Source: CAZCDM01 sp964497475
GTDB lineage: Bacteria > Planctomycetota > Phycisphaerae > SM23-33
DNA: 14,020 nucleotides
Reading direction: 5' to 3'
NCBI GenBank assembly: GCA_964497475.1
Contig: CAZCDM010000043.1
Coordinates: 1-14,020, forward strand
Shown: piece by piece, positions 1-6,559 of the stretch
Layout: each line of letters starts with the position of its first letter
Position numbering within the stretch: the stretch's first letter is position 1
The notes under the pieces: model-generated
Seen by the model: the letters and a program-made list of their open reading frames with translations, nothing else
What the model was told of the DNA's origin: nothing
Database searches by the model: none
Program-made: the position numbers and the translations under genes

Positions 1-1239
1 GTAGTACAGCGCCATCTGTCGCACGCATCGCACCGACGGCGATGCCGCCAGGATCGGCCCGGGCAGGCGGTTCTTGGCCAGCACCCGCGCCGTAGCGCCC
101 GTGGCGGAAAACACGCCGACAGCCACGATGCCCTCGACCGAGTGGAACATCTCTCGCACGGCAGCGGCAATGCCGGCCGCGGTGGGGCATTGCTTCAGCT
201 CCACCGGCTCGGGCTGGATGTGCTCGTCGTGATACTCCTGGATGGCCGCGGCCGTGCGGTTCATCGCCCGGACCGTCTCGACGGGGTAATCGCCCACGGC
301 CGTCTCGCCCGAGAGCATGACCACGTCGGCATAGTCCAGTACCGCGTTGGCCACGTCCGAGACGTCGGCCCGGCTGGGCACGGGCGAGTGGATCATGCTC
401 TCGAGCATCTGCGTGGCGATGATGCAGGGCCGAGCCTGGGCGTGCGCCTTGTGCGTGATGATCTTCTGGGCGACGGGCACGTCGGGGAAGTCCATCTCCA
501 CGCCGAGGTCGCCGCGGGCGACCATGACACCGTCGGCCTCGTCGAGAATGCCATCCAGGCAGCGCATGGCCTGGGGCTTTTCCAGCTTGGCGATGATCTG
601 CGCATCGCAGCCGGCCTCGTCGAGCATCGCACGCAACTGGCGAATGTCTTCCGGCCGCTGCACGAACGACAGCGCCACGTAGTCGATATCCTGCCCGACG
701 ATCCAGGCTACGTCGTCGCGGTCCTTGGCCGTCAGCGCCGAAAGCGACAGGTCGGTCTGCGGCAGATTCACGCCCTTGCCCGCCGTCAGCCGACCGCCGA
801 CATCCACGCGGCAGGTCACTTCGTCTTCGCTGGGCTTGCCGGTCACCGTCAGCCGAAGCTTGCCGTCGTCCAGCAGCAGCGGCTCGTCCACCTCGGCCGC
901 GTCGATGAACTCCTGCAGCGTGATGCTGAAACGCTCGGCCGAGCCTTCCATCGGCTCGCGCTGGATGGTGACGGCCTGGCCGTCCTCCAGCAGCACGCCG
1001 CCTTCGGGCATGGGCCCGACGCGAATCTTCGGCCCGCACAGGTCGGCGAGAATCGCCACGGGCGCATCGGCCTGGCGGATCATCGAGATGAACTCCGCCT
1101 TCTGCTCGTGCGTGCCGTGGGAAAAGTTCAGCCGGAATGCATCGCAGCCGGCATCGATGAGCCCACGCAGAACCTCCGGCGATTCACTGGCCGGGCCCAG
1201 CGTAGCTAGAATTTTCGTGCGGATCAGCATGGCCGACAT
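1..1239 (-). CDS. pyk: pyruvate kinase (C-terminus cut off by window edge)
   Basis: Cytosolic glycolytic enzyme that transfers phosphate from phosphoenolpyruvate to ADP, giving pyruvate and ATP. 413 codons are visible; family members are usually about 470-480 residues, so roughly 60 residues of the C-terminal domain lie outside the window. Visible motifs are RTKI (7-10), RLNFSHG (36-42), the IIAKLEKP segment with the catalytic lysine (K218), ARGDLGVE (241-248, metal and substrate binding), ATQMLESM (275-282) and MLSGETA (308-314). Residues about 71-165 form the inserted B domain. The segment DLCGPKIRVG (66-75) carries Lys at the position that is Glu117 in rabbit muscle enzyme, a mark of K+-independent pyruvate kinases. 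The ATG at 1239 is chosen because a GGCGG stretch precedes it; an in-frame ATG at 1230 is the alternative. The gene lies 71 bp downstream of the cold-shock gene on the same strand with no terminator hairpin visible between them, so cotranscription is possible. Confidence 0.97.
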   Translation of the reverse strand, partial: MSAMLIRTKILATLGPASESPEVLRGLIDAGCDAFRLNFSHGTHEQKAEFISMIRQADAPVAILADLCGPKIRVGPMPEGGVLLEDGQAVTIQREPMEGSAERFSITLQEFIDAAEVDEPLLLDDGKLRLTVTGKPSEDEVTCRVDVGGRLTAGKGVNLPQTDLSLSALTAKDRDDVAWIVGQDIDYVALSFVQRPEDIRQLRAMLDEAGCDAQIIAKLEKPQAMRCLDGILDEADGVMVARGDLGVEMDFPDVPVAQKIITHKAHAQARPCIIATQMLESMIHSPVPSRADVSDVANAVLDYADVVMLSGETAVGDYPVETVRAMNRTAAAIQEYHDEHIQPEPVELKQCPTAAGIAAAVREMFHSVEGIVAVGVFSATGATARVLAKNRLPGPILAASPSVRCVRQMALYY

Positions 1240-1310
1240 TTTACGACTACCGCCCGCACATGGAAAGCGTCCCCTGCGCTAAAACTTCGATACGATTCCG
1301 CTCGGGCGAA

Positions 1311-1517
1311 TCAGGCTTCGATCTTCCGCACGGACAGCGCCTTGGCCCCGCGCGGGCCGTCCGCCATCTCGAACTCGACCTTGTCGCCCACGTACAGCGC
1401 GCGGAAGCCGTCGCCATCGACATCGCTGTAATGAACGAACGCCTCCGTTCCGCTCTCGGTCGTGATGAAACCCCATCCCTTGGAGTTATTGAACCACTTG
1501 ACAGTACCCCGCTCCAT
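1311..1517 (-). CDS. cold-shock domain protein (CspA family)
   Basis: A 68-residue single cold-shock (OB-fold) domain, the normal length for CspA-type proteins, which bind single-stranded RNA and DNA and act as RNA chaperones or antiterminators in the cytoplasm. The protein opens with MERGTVKWFNNSKGWGFI, typical of the family. RNP1 is KGWGFI (13-18), with Trp where Phe or Tyr is usual, and RNP2 is AFVHYS (26-31). The loop after RNP2 (DVDGDGF) and the end (GAKALSVRKIEA) also fit. A strong ribosome binding site AAGGAG (1525-1530) lies 7 nt before the ATG. A promoter-like TTGACA lies upstream at 1652-1657, which would give a leader of about 100 nt. A long leader is reminiscent of regulated csp genes, but no cold-shock control can be read from the sequence. 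Which csp paralogue this is cannot be told. Confidence 0.97.
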   Translation of the reverse strand: MERGTVKWFNNSKGWGFITTESGTEAFVHYSDVDGDGFRALYVGDKVEFEMADGPRGAKALSVRKIEA

Positions 1518-1627
1518 AGCAGCACTCCTTCCTCGCCCAAATCGGCAAGATGCGTATCAAATTACGCCCGGCACGCACTGCATTTGAGCGATCCTCACTT
1601 GGACAGCCCAGCGCCCTTCAGCTACCT

Positions 1628-1646
1628 CCATTTTTCTGTAAAATGG
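1628..1646. repeat. short inverted repeat in the csp upstream region
   Basis: Perfect 7-bp arms CCATTTT (1628-1634) and AAAATGG (1640-1646) around a 5-nt centre. The repeat lies where the spacer and -10 of the putative csp promoter would be. It could be an operator or a weak leader hairpin. No T-run follows on the minus strand, so it is not a convincing terminator for the glycosyltransferase operon. Confidence 0.4.
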
Positions 1647-1657
1647 GAAAATGTCAA
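1630..1657 (-). promoter_or_regulatory. putative promoter of the cold-shock gene
   Basis: On the minus strand a perfect -35 TTGACA (1652-1657) is followed after 16 bp by AAAAAT (1630-1635, 4 of 6 matches to TATAAT). It lies in the 163-bp gap between the glycosyltransferase stop and the csp start, an AT-rich island in GC-rich surroundings. Transcription would begin near 1622, giving a leader of about 100 nt. The -10 match is weak. Confidence 0.4.
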
Positions 1658-1680
1658 GAAAAATACTAGAATTGTCCGCA

Positions 1681-2592
1681 TTACGGCAATTTGCCCATAA
1701 CACTATTGATGTCAGCAGTTTCTATGGGTTTGTCTTCGCGGGCTGTAATGACGCGAACAGCCTGGCCTGGCGGTGTGAAATGCGTTGCGCTCGTCGGGCC
1801 GAACAGAACCACCGCCGGGATGTTCAGGGCGGCGGCCAGGTGGGCCGGGCCTGAATCGTTGCCGATGAACACCTCAGCCTCGCCGATCAGACCGGCCAGG
1901 GCAGCAAGGTCGGCCCCGATGACGAGGCCTGCGTGCGCCCGGAGTTGTTCGATGGTCTCGCGGGGCCAGGTCTCCTGCTCGACGGGTCCGAGCACGGCCG
2001 CGACTTGTCGATCCCGTCCCAGCGCATCGGCCAGCTCGCACCACCGCTCGACGGGCCAGCATTTTTCCCTGCTGCCGGCCCCGGGATGGAGCAGTGTAAT
2101 CGGCCCGGCCGGGTCGAGCCCGGCCCGCTCGGCCTCGTCGCGCCCCGCCTGGGTGAGTGCGGGGCTCAGCGTCCAGGTCGCCAGCTCGTCAGGCTGGATG
2201 GCTACGCCCATCGCCTCGGCCCAGAGCTCCGTGAGATGGCCCGGCCAGTCGTCCCCCGGCCGGACCGCCAGGCCCACCGCCCGCCGCGCACCACACGCAT
2301 CGGCCAGCCGCTGCAACGCTTGCTCCTCGTCGGCGGCAAAGCAGCTCACCAGCGTTTCGGCCCGCGGCAGCATCGCAGCCAGTCGGCCGGGCGGCGTTTC
2401 GCAATAACATTCCGCCATCGGCAGGGCATCGAAGTCCAGCGCATCGTCGGCTGCGCCCAGCTCCCGCAGCAGCTCGCCCTTTTCCCCGCCGGTGAGCAGC
2501 ACAATCGGCCGGGCCAGGCTGGCCACGAAGCGAGCGAAAAGAATCACATCGCCCAGCGCGCCGGAATGAACCGCCAGCACCGCCGCGTCCAT
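1681..2592 (-). CDS. glycosyltransferase family 9 (heptosyltransferase-like)
   Basis: A 303-residue protein of the GT9 family, whose known members (WaaC, WaaF) move heptose from ADP-heptose to lipopolysaccharide core on the inner face of the cytoplasmic membrane. N-terminal Rossmann half: VLAVHSGALGDVIL (5-18) with the family's G-LGD motif. C-terminal nucleotide-sugar half: LLHPGAGS (167-174) followed by K177 and WP (179-180), then GNDSGPAHLAAAL (244-256) and VLFGPT (262-267). The ATG at 2592 is preferred because it overlaps the mnmA stop as TGATG, a usual sign of translational coupling, and gives the normal GT9 N-terminus; a GTG at 2637 would add 15 residues lying inside mnmA. Last gene of the popT-like/mnmA/GT9 operon. 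Sugar donor and acceptor cannot be inferred; lipopolysaccharide or another surface glycan is the likely target. At 303 residues it is slightly shorter than WaaF-type enzymes. Confidence 0.9.
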   Translation of the reverse strand: MDAAVLAVHSGALGDVILFARFVASLARPIVLLTGGEKGELLRELGAADDALDFDALPMAECYCETPPGRLAAMLPRAETLVSCFAADEEQALQRLADACGARRAVGLAVRPGDDWPGHLTELWAEAMGVAIQPDELATWTLSPALTQAGRDEAERAGLDPAGPITLLHPGAGSREKCWPVERWCELADALGRDRQVAAVLGPVEQETWPRETIEQLRAHAGLVIGADLAALAGLIGEAEVFIGNDSGPAHLAAALNIPAVVLFGPTSATHFTPPGQAVRVITAREDKPIETADINSVMGKLP

Positions 2593-3674
2593 CACGCGGG
2601 CCCTGCTGACTCGATCCAGCCCCCGCCGAGAAGCCACTGGCCGTCGTAGAGCACGACGGCCTGGCCGGGCGTGATGGCGTGGACCGGGTCGTCGAACCGC
2701 ACGTCGAAACGCTCCGGCCCGGTGTGAGTCACCTCGGCCTTACAGCCGCGATGGTTGTAGCGAATCTGCGCCGTGGCGCGGAAGCTCGGCCCGGCCGGGC
2801 GCTCGTGCCAACTGCATCGCCCCGCCGTCAGCCTCACCCCGCACGCCTCGGCCCGCGTGCCGATGGTCACCGCTGCGCTGTCGGCGTCGATGGCCACGAC
2901 GTACATCGGTTCGCCGGCGGCCACGCCCAGGCCGCGCCGCTGCCCGATGGTGTACCGCCCGTAGCCGTCGTGCCGGCCGAGGACCTCGCCCGCCGTCGAG
3001 AGGATCGGCCCGGGGCGCAGCGCCTCGGGGGCGCGGTCGGCCAGCAGCGTGGTGTAATCGTCATCGGCGACGAAGCAGATCTCCTGGCTGTCGGGCTTGT
3101 CGTGGACGACCAGCCCCAGCTGCCGGGCCAGGTCGCGCGTCTGGGCTTTGTGCATCTCGCCGATCGGCAGGACCACCCGCTCGAGCCGACTGGCCGGTAT
3201 GCCGAACAGCGCGTAGGACTGGTCCTTGGCTGCGTCGATGCCGCGAGCCAGCCGGGCCCGGCCGTCGCGATCCATGACCCGCGCGTAATGGCCCGTCGCC
3301 ACCCGGCCGATGCCCAGCGAATCGGCCAGGTCGAACAGCCGCCCGAACTTCACCCGCGTGTTGCAGTGAATGCAGGGGTTGGGCGTCCGCCCGCGGCGGT
3401 ACTCGTCGATGAACGCATCGATGATCGGCGCGAAGGCCTCGGCGAGGTTCAGCACGTGCATGTCGATGTTGAGCTGCCCGGCCACGCGTCGCGCGTCGGC
3501 TGCATCGGCGGGGCTGCAGCAGCCGGTGCGGGCGGCGTCCTGCCCGGCTACGCCGAGGCACAGGAACACGCCGGTGACGTCGTAGCCGGCTTCGAGAAGC
3601 CTGGCCGCAGCAACCGAGCTGTCTACCCCGCCGCTCATGGCCACGAGAACCGATTGTCCCTTGGTATCGTTCAC
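2592..3674 (-). CDS. mnmA: tRNA-uridine 2-sulfurtransferase MnmA
   Basis: Cytosolic enzyme that activates U34 of tRNA-Lys, -Glu and -Gln with ATP and installs the 2-thio group, using sulfur relayed from a cysteine desulfurase. The 360-residue protein is close to E. coli MnmA (368). The ATP-binding PP-loop is SGGVDSS (14-20). The first catalytic cysteine is C104 in NPCIHCNTRVKFG, and the persulfide-carrying C200 sits in DSQEICFVAD. ATGHYARV (127-134), the KDQSYALFG segment (about 150-158) and YTIGQRRGLG are further family motifs. A CC pair at 52-53 and C101 add extra cysteines. The GTG start at 3674 is preferred: it lies 4 nt after the DUF368 stop and leaves the usual short N-terminus before the PP-loop. 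An in-frame TTG at 3710 would overlap DUF368 and add 12 residues. The stop overlaps the next start (TGATG). Middle gene of a three-gene operon. Confidence 0.97.
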   Translation of the reverse strand: MNDTKGQSVLVAMSGGVDSSVAAARLLEAGYDVTGVFLCLGVAGQDAARTGCCSPADAADARRVAGQLNIDMHVLNLAEAFAPIIDAFIDEYRRGRTPNPCIHCNTRVKFGRLFDLADSLGIGRVATGHYARVMDRDGRARLARGIDAAKDQSYALFGIPASRLERVVLPIGEMHKAQTRDLARQLGLVVHDKPDSQEICFVADDDYTTLLADRAPEALRPGPILSTAGEVLGRHDGYGRYTIGQRRGLGVAAGEPMYVVAIDADSAAVTIGTRAEACGVRLTAGRCSWHERPAGPSFRATAQIRYNHRGCKAEVTHTGPERFDVRFDDPVHAITPGQAVVLYDGQWLLGGGWIESAGPA

Positions 3675-3678
3675 ATCG

Positions 3679-4710
3679 CTATGATACCCGCTCGGCCGGC
3701 TCGCTGCCAAACCGGGCGATCAGCGTCGTGGCCACAAAGCCCGCCACCGCCAGCCCCGCGGCCGCGGCGATCTGCCACAGCTCCGGGGCGTAGAATTCCG
3801 TGGGCCATTGGTCCGGCGAGAGTTCCGCCAGCAGCTCGGGCGTGACGGTCTGGCCCTTGAACGTGCTGCCGACGGCCGGCTCGACGCCGCGCTGGAACGG
3901 CCAGAGGCCCACCACCGCGCCGCACAGCAGCCCCAGCAGCACGCCCAGCGTCGGACGCGGAAAGCGGTGCAGCAGCCACTTCAGCACATTGCTCACCAGC
4001 ACGATTCCCGCCAGCACACCCAGGCCCACCGGCAGGACGACGTTCAGCCCGGGCCCGGCCATCGCGGCAAAGTCCCGCGCCTTGAGGGCAACCTTCAGCT
4101 CGTCCACAGCTCCGAGGATCGTCACATACGAGCCGAGTACCAGCAGCAGGTACCCGCCGGAGACGCCCGGCAGGATCATCGCGCTGGCGGCCAGCAGGCC
4201 GGCTGCGAAGAGCACCGCCCGGCCCTGGGTGGTCGCGCCGCCGCCGGTAATGCCCATCGCCTGCAGCACAGCCAGGGCGGTCATCACCGCCAGGCCCGCG
4301 GCCGCACCGATCCACACGCCGCGCGTGCGCCGGTCGATCATCCGCCAGACCACCGGCAGCCCGCCCAGCGTCAGGCCGATGAACACCGCGTACATCGCCC
4401 AGCGGTGGTCGACCACCAGTTGCTTGACCGGCCCGGCGAGGGACAGAATCGCCCCGGCCGCCGCGGCGATCACGCACGCCAGCACCAGCAGCGATCGGCC
4501 CCGCAAGCGGAAGGTGCTGACTTCGGCAATGGCATCGATGAACCGGCGGTACACGCCGGCGGCGACGAGCATCGTGCCCCCGCTGATGCCCGGCACGAGG
4601 TTGGCCAGGCCCATCAGCACCCCGCCGAAGAGGCTCCGCAGGGCCAGTCGGCCAAGTGGCTGATTCGCCCGCGACCCGGCCGGTGTGGTGGTGTCGGCTG
4701 ATTCGGTCAT
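3679..4710 (-). CDS. DUF368 membrane protein, PopT-like undecaprenyl-phosphate transporter
   Basis: A 343-residue integral membrane protein of the DUF368 family. Members of this family (PopT) were shown in other bacteria to return undecaprenyl phosphate, the lipid carrier for envelope glycans, across the cytoplasmic membrane. Visible here is the internal duplication of the family: NLVPGISGGTM (37-47) in the first half and ILPGVSGGYLL (179-189) in the second, two re-entrant Pro-Gly-x-Ser-Gly motifs in inverted-repeat style. About eight to ten hydrophobic segments can be read, for example 74-93, 106-122, 133-152, 166-198, 223-245, 254-270 and 311-333. The N-terminal 18 residues are polar and likely cytoplasmic. 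The ATG at 4710 has AAGGA (4716-4720) 5 nt upstream and a good promoter at 4734-4762. First gene of the operon with mnmA and GT9. The family call is firm; the transport function is by homology only. Confidence 0.9.
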   Translation of the reverse strand: MTESADTTTPAGSRANQPLGRLALRSLFGGVLMGLANLVPGISGGTMLVAAGVYRRFIDAIAEVSTFRLRGRSLLVLACVIAAAAGAILSLAGPVKQLVVDHRWAMYAVFIGLTLGGLPVVWRMIDRRTRGVWIGAAAGLAVMTALAVLQAMGITGGGATTQGRAVLFAAGLLAASAMILPGVSGGYLLLVLGSYVTILGAVDELKVALKARDFAAMAGPGLNVVLPVGLGVLAGIVLVSNVLKWLLHRFPRPTLGVLLGLLCGAVVGLWPFQRGVEPAVGSTFKGQTVTPELLAELSPDQWPTEFYAPELWQIAAAAGLAVAGFVATTLIARFGSEPAERVS

Positions 4711-4733
4711 GTCGATCCTTTCGGGAAAGTGAT

Positions 4734-4762
4734 ATTATCGCCCCCGGACGCACCGGCTACAA
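4734..4762 (-). promoter_or_regulatory. sigma70-type promoter of the DUF368-mnmA-GT9 operon
   Basis: On the minus strand TTGTAG (4757-4762, 3 of 6 matches to TTGACA) is followed after exactly 17 bp by GATAAT (4734-4739, 5 of 6 matches to TATAAT). Transcription would start near 4727, leaving a leader of about 17 nt that contains the AAGGA ribosome binding site. It shares the 91-bp divergent gap with the AMMECR1 gene. Confidence 0.55.
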
Positions 4763-4775
4763 GCGGCCACGCATC

Positions 4776-4781
4776 TACAAT
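4776..4781 (+). promoter_or_regulatory. putative -10 element for the AMMECR1 gene
   Basis: TACAAT on the plus strand matches TATAAT in 5 of 6 positions and lies 20 bp before the ATG at 4802. No good -35 is found 16-18 bp upstream, and the region would overlap the -35 of the divergent promoter. Weak call. Confidence 0.3.
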
Positions 4782-4801
4782 GTATTGCACCGGAGGACGC
4801 G

Positions 4802-5362
4802 ATGACGACGCAACTGACCGATGGCGATAAGCAGCAATTGCTGGCCCTGGCCCGGGCGGGGGTCGAGTCGCGCGTGCGCCGCCAGCCCGCACCGGCGGTG
4901 GATGATCCGACGGGCATCCTCGCCGAGCAGCGAGGCTGCTTCGTGACGCTGACCAACGCGGGCCGACTCCGCGGGTGCATTGGCACGTTCTCGCCGCGTG
5001 GGCCGCTCGGCCCGCAGGTCGTCGAGATGGGTCAATCCGCAGCGGCCGACCCGCGGTTCGTCGGCGATCCGATCACACCGGCCGAGCTGGAGCAGCTCCA
5101 CGTGGAGGTCTCGCTGCTGACGCCGCTTCGGCCAGCCAGCGACCCACTGGCCGAGATCGAAATCGGGCGGACGGGCATCTACATTCAACAGGGCCACCGC
5201 AGCGGCTGTTTCCTGCCGGAGGTCGCAACCGACCAGGGCTGGGATGTTAAGGAGTTCCTGCAATACTGCTGCACCCACAAGGCGGGCCTGGCCGCTGATG
5301 CGTGGAAAGACCCCGGGACGAAGGTGCTGGTGTTCGAATCGGAAAAGTTCGGCGAGCAGTAG
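4802..5362 (+). CDS. AMMECR1-domain protein (AmmeMemoRadiSam system protein A type)
   Basis: A 186-residue protein made almost wholly of an AMMECR1 domain. Diagnostic features are GRLRGCIGTF (54-63) with the invariant LRGCIG hexapeptide, AAADPRF (80-86), EVSLLTP (102-108), GIYIQQG (125-131) and the GCFLPEVA segment (135-142). The protein family is widespread in bacteria, archaea and eukaryotes; its biochemical activity has not been settled, and the conserved Cys of LRGCIG suggests a catalytic or metal site. In many genomes it sits beside Memo-family and radical SAM proteins, but neither is present here. The ATG at 4802 has GGAGG (4792-4796) 5 nt upstream. The gene is divergent from DUF368 and lies 93 bp before the efflux operon on the same strand, so read-through into that operon is possible. 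No signal peptide or membrane segment, so probably cytosolic. Confidence 0.92.
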   Translation: MTTQLTDGDKQQLLALARAGVESRVRRQPAPAVDDPTGILAEQRGCFVTLTNAGRLRGCIGTFSPRGPLGPQVVEMGQSAAADPRFVGDPITPAELEQLHVEVSLLTPLRPASDPLAEIEIGRTGIYIQQGHRSGCFLPEVATDQGWDVKEFLQYCCTHKAGLAADAWKDPGTKVLVFESEKFGEQ

Positions 5363-5455
5363 TCCAGAGGATTCTACACAGATAGTGGCGGGGTGATGCA
5401 GCGGGCAGTACACTTCCGGCTGAAACAATTCCTGCATGCAACGAAAGGGCTTGCG

Positions 5456-6559
5456 ATGCGACGACTCTGTGCGGTGTTCTCAGCGGCGATTCTGGTGGGG
5501 TTCTTCGGCGGGTGCGGCAAGGATGCTCCGCCGCCCGAGCAGCCGGCCCGGCCGATCAAGATGATGACCGTCGGCCAGTCGCGCCAGGCCCAGGCGGTTT
5601 CCCTGCCGGGCAAGGTCAAGGCGGCCCGACAGGTGGTGCTCTCGTTCCAGGTGCGAGGCCGAGTTACCACCCTGCCCGTGTCCAAGGGCCAGGCCGTCAC
5701 GCAGGGCCAACTGCTTGCCCAGCTCGACCAGCGCGACTACCAGAACCAGTTCAACTCGGCCGAGGCGATCTACAAAGAACGCAGCGCGTATCTCGATCGC
5801 ATGGAGGAGGGGTTGAAAAAGCAGGTCGCCACGAAGCTCGAGGTCGACCAGGCCCGCCGCGACGCCGAGGTCACCAAGGCGGACATGGACACCGCCCGGA
5901 AGAACCTCGAAGACACGACGCTCAAGGCCCCCTTTGCCGGTGTGGTGGCCGATACGTTCGTCGACAATTTCCAGGACGTCCAGGCCAAGGAGAAAATCCT
6001 CAGCCTGCAGGACGCCACCGATATCGAGATCGTCGTCGACGTGCCCGAGCGGCTCATGGCTCGCGTGCGGGAAGACGACGCGCGCGACCTCGTCGTCCGC
6101 TTCGACGCCCTGCCCGATGCGACCTATCCCGTGACGGTCAAGGAGTTCGCCGCCGAGGCCGACCCGCAAACGCAGACCTACCCCGTGACCGTCACCATGC
6201 CCGCCCCGAGCGACGCGAACATCCTGCCGGGCATGTCGGCGACGCTGATCGCCCGGCCGGGCCAGGCGGCGACCAGCCAACCCGCCCGCGGGGCCAGCCT
6301 CCTCGTGCCGATTGAAGCGGTCGTGCCCGGGCCGGATGGTAAGTCCATCGTCTGGGTGATCGACCCGGCGACGATGACCGCTCGCAGCCAGGCTGTCACC
6401 GTTGGCGCGATGGCGGGCGACTCGGTTGAAATTCGCGACGGCCTGACGGCGGGCCAGACCATCGCCATCAGCGGCGCCAGCCATCTCCACGCGGGCATGA
6501 AGGTCCGGCCGATGTACCCGGACAAGGCCTCGCCGGCCACCGCGGAGGCGGGCGAATGA
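5456..6559 (+). CDS. RND efflux periplasmic adaptor (membrane fusion lipoprotein)
   Basis: A 367-residue membrane fusion protein that would link the RND pump to an outer-membrane channel in the periplasm. The start at ATG 5456 gives a lipoprotein signal peptide: MRR, a hydrophobic run (4-17), then FFGGC with the lipidated Cys at position 20. AAAGG (5444-5448) lies 7 nt before this start; an upstream in-frame GTG at 5393 would bury the signal peptide and is not favoured. Domain order: barrel-sandwich (lipoyl-like) half about 57-92 with VLSFQVRGRV and KGQAVTQGQLLAQLD; a short alpha-hairpin about 93-153; the second lipoyl half LKAPFAGVV (156-164); beta-barrel about 187-268; and membrane-proximal domain about 280-353. 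The hairpin is short, as in adaptors of the AcrA/MexA-like HAE-1 class. Its stop overlaps the pump start by 4 bp (ATGA). Substrate cannot be told. No convincing promoter is seen in the 93-bp upstream gap. Confidence 0.93.
   Translation: MRRLCAVFSAAILVGFFGGCGKDAPPPEQPARPIKMMTVGQSRQAQAVSLPGKVKAARQVVLSFQVRGRVTTLPVSKGQAVTQGQLLAQLDQRDYQNQFNSAEAIYKERSAYLDRMEEGLKKQVATKLEVDQARRDAEVTKADMDTARKNLEDTTLKAPFAGVVADTFVDNFQDVQAKEKILSLQDATDIEIVVDVPERLMARVREDDARDLVVRFDALPDATYPVTVKEFAAEADPQTQTYPVTVTMPAPSDANILPGMSATLIARPGQAATSQPARGASLLVPIEAVVPGPDGKSIVWVIDPATMTARSQAVTVGAMAGDSVEIRDGLTAGQTIAISGASHLHAGMKVRPMYPDKASPATAEAGE

Noticed and set aside
142..1209. 355-codon open frame on the plus strand, antisense to pyruvate kinase
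   Set aside because: His/Arg/Gly/Leu-rich translation with no family resemblance, while the minus strand encodes a full set of pyruvate kinase motifs.
1240..1310. Separate promoter or terminator between the csp and pyruvate kinase genes
   Set aside because: I looked for TTGACA/TATAAT-like pairs and for stem plus T-run patterns on the minus strand and found none that is convincing.
3675..3710. TTG at 3710 as the mnmA start
   Set aside because: It overlaps the DUF368 gene by 32 bp and adds residues not seen in the family; the GTG at 3674 sits just after the DUF368 stop and gives the usual N-terminus.
5480..6490. 336-codon minus-strand frame opposite the adaptor gene
   Set aside because: No domain or start context; composition (His/Arg/Gly/Leu/Asp) is typical of an antisense shadow.
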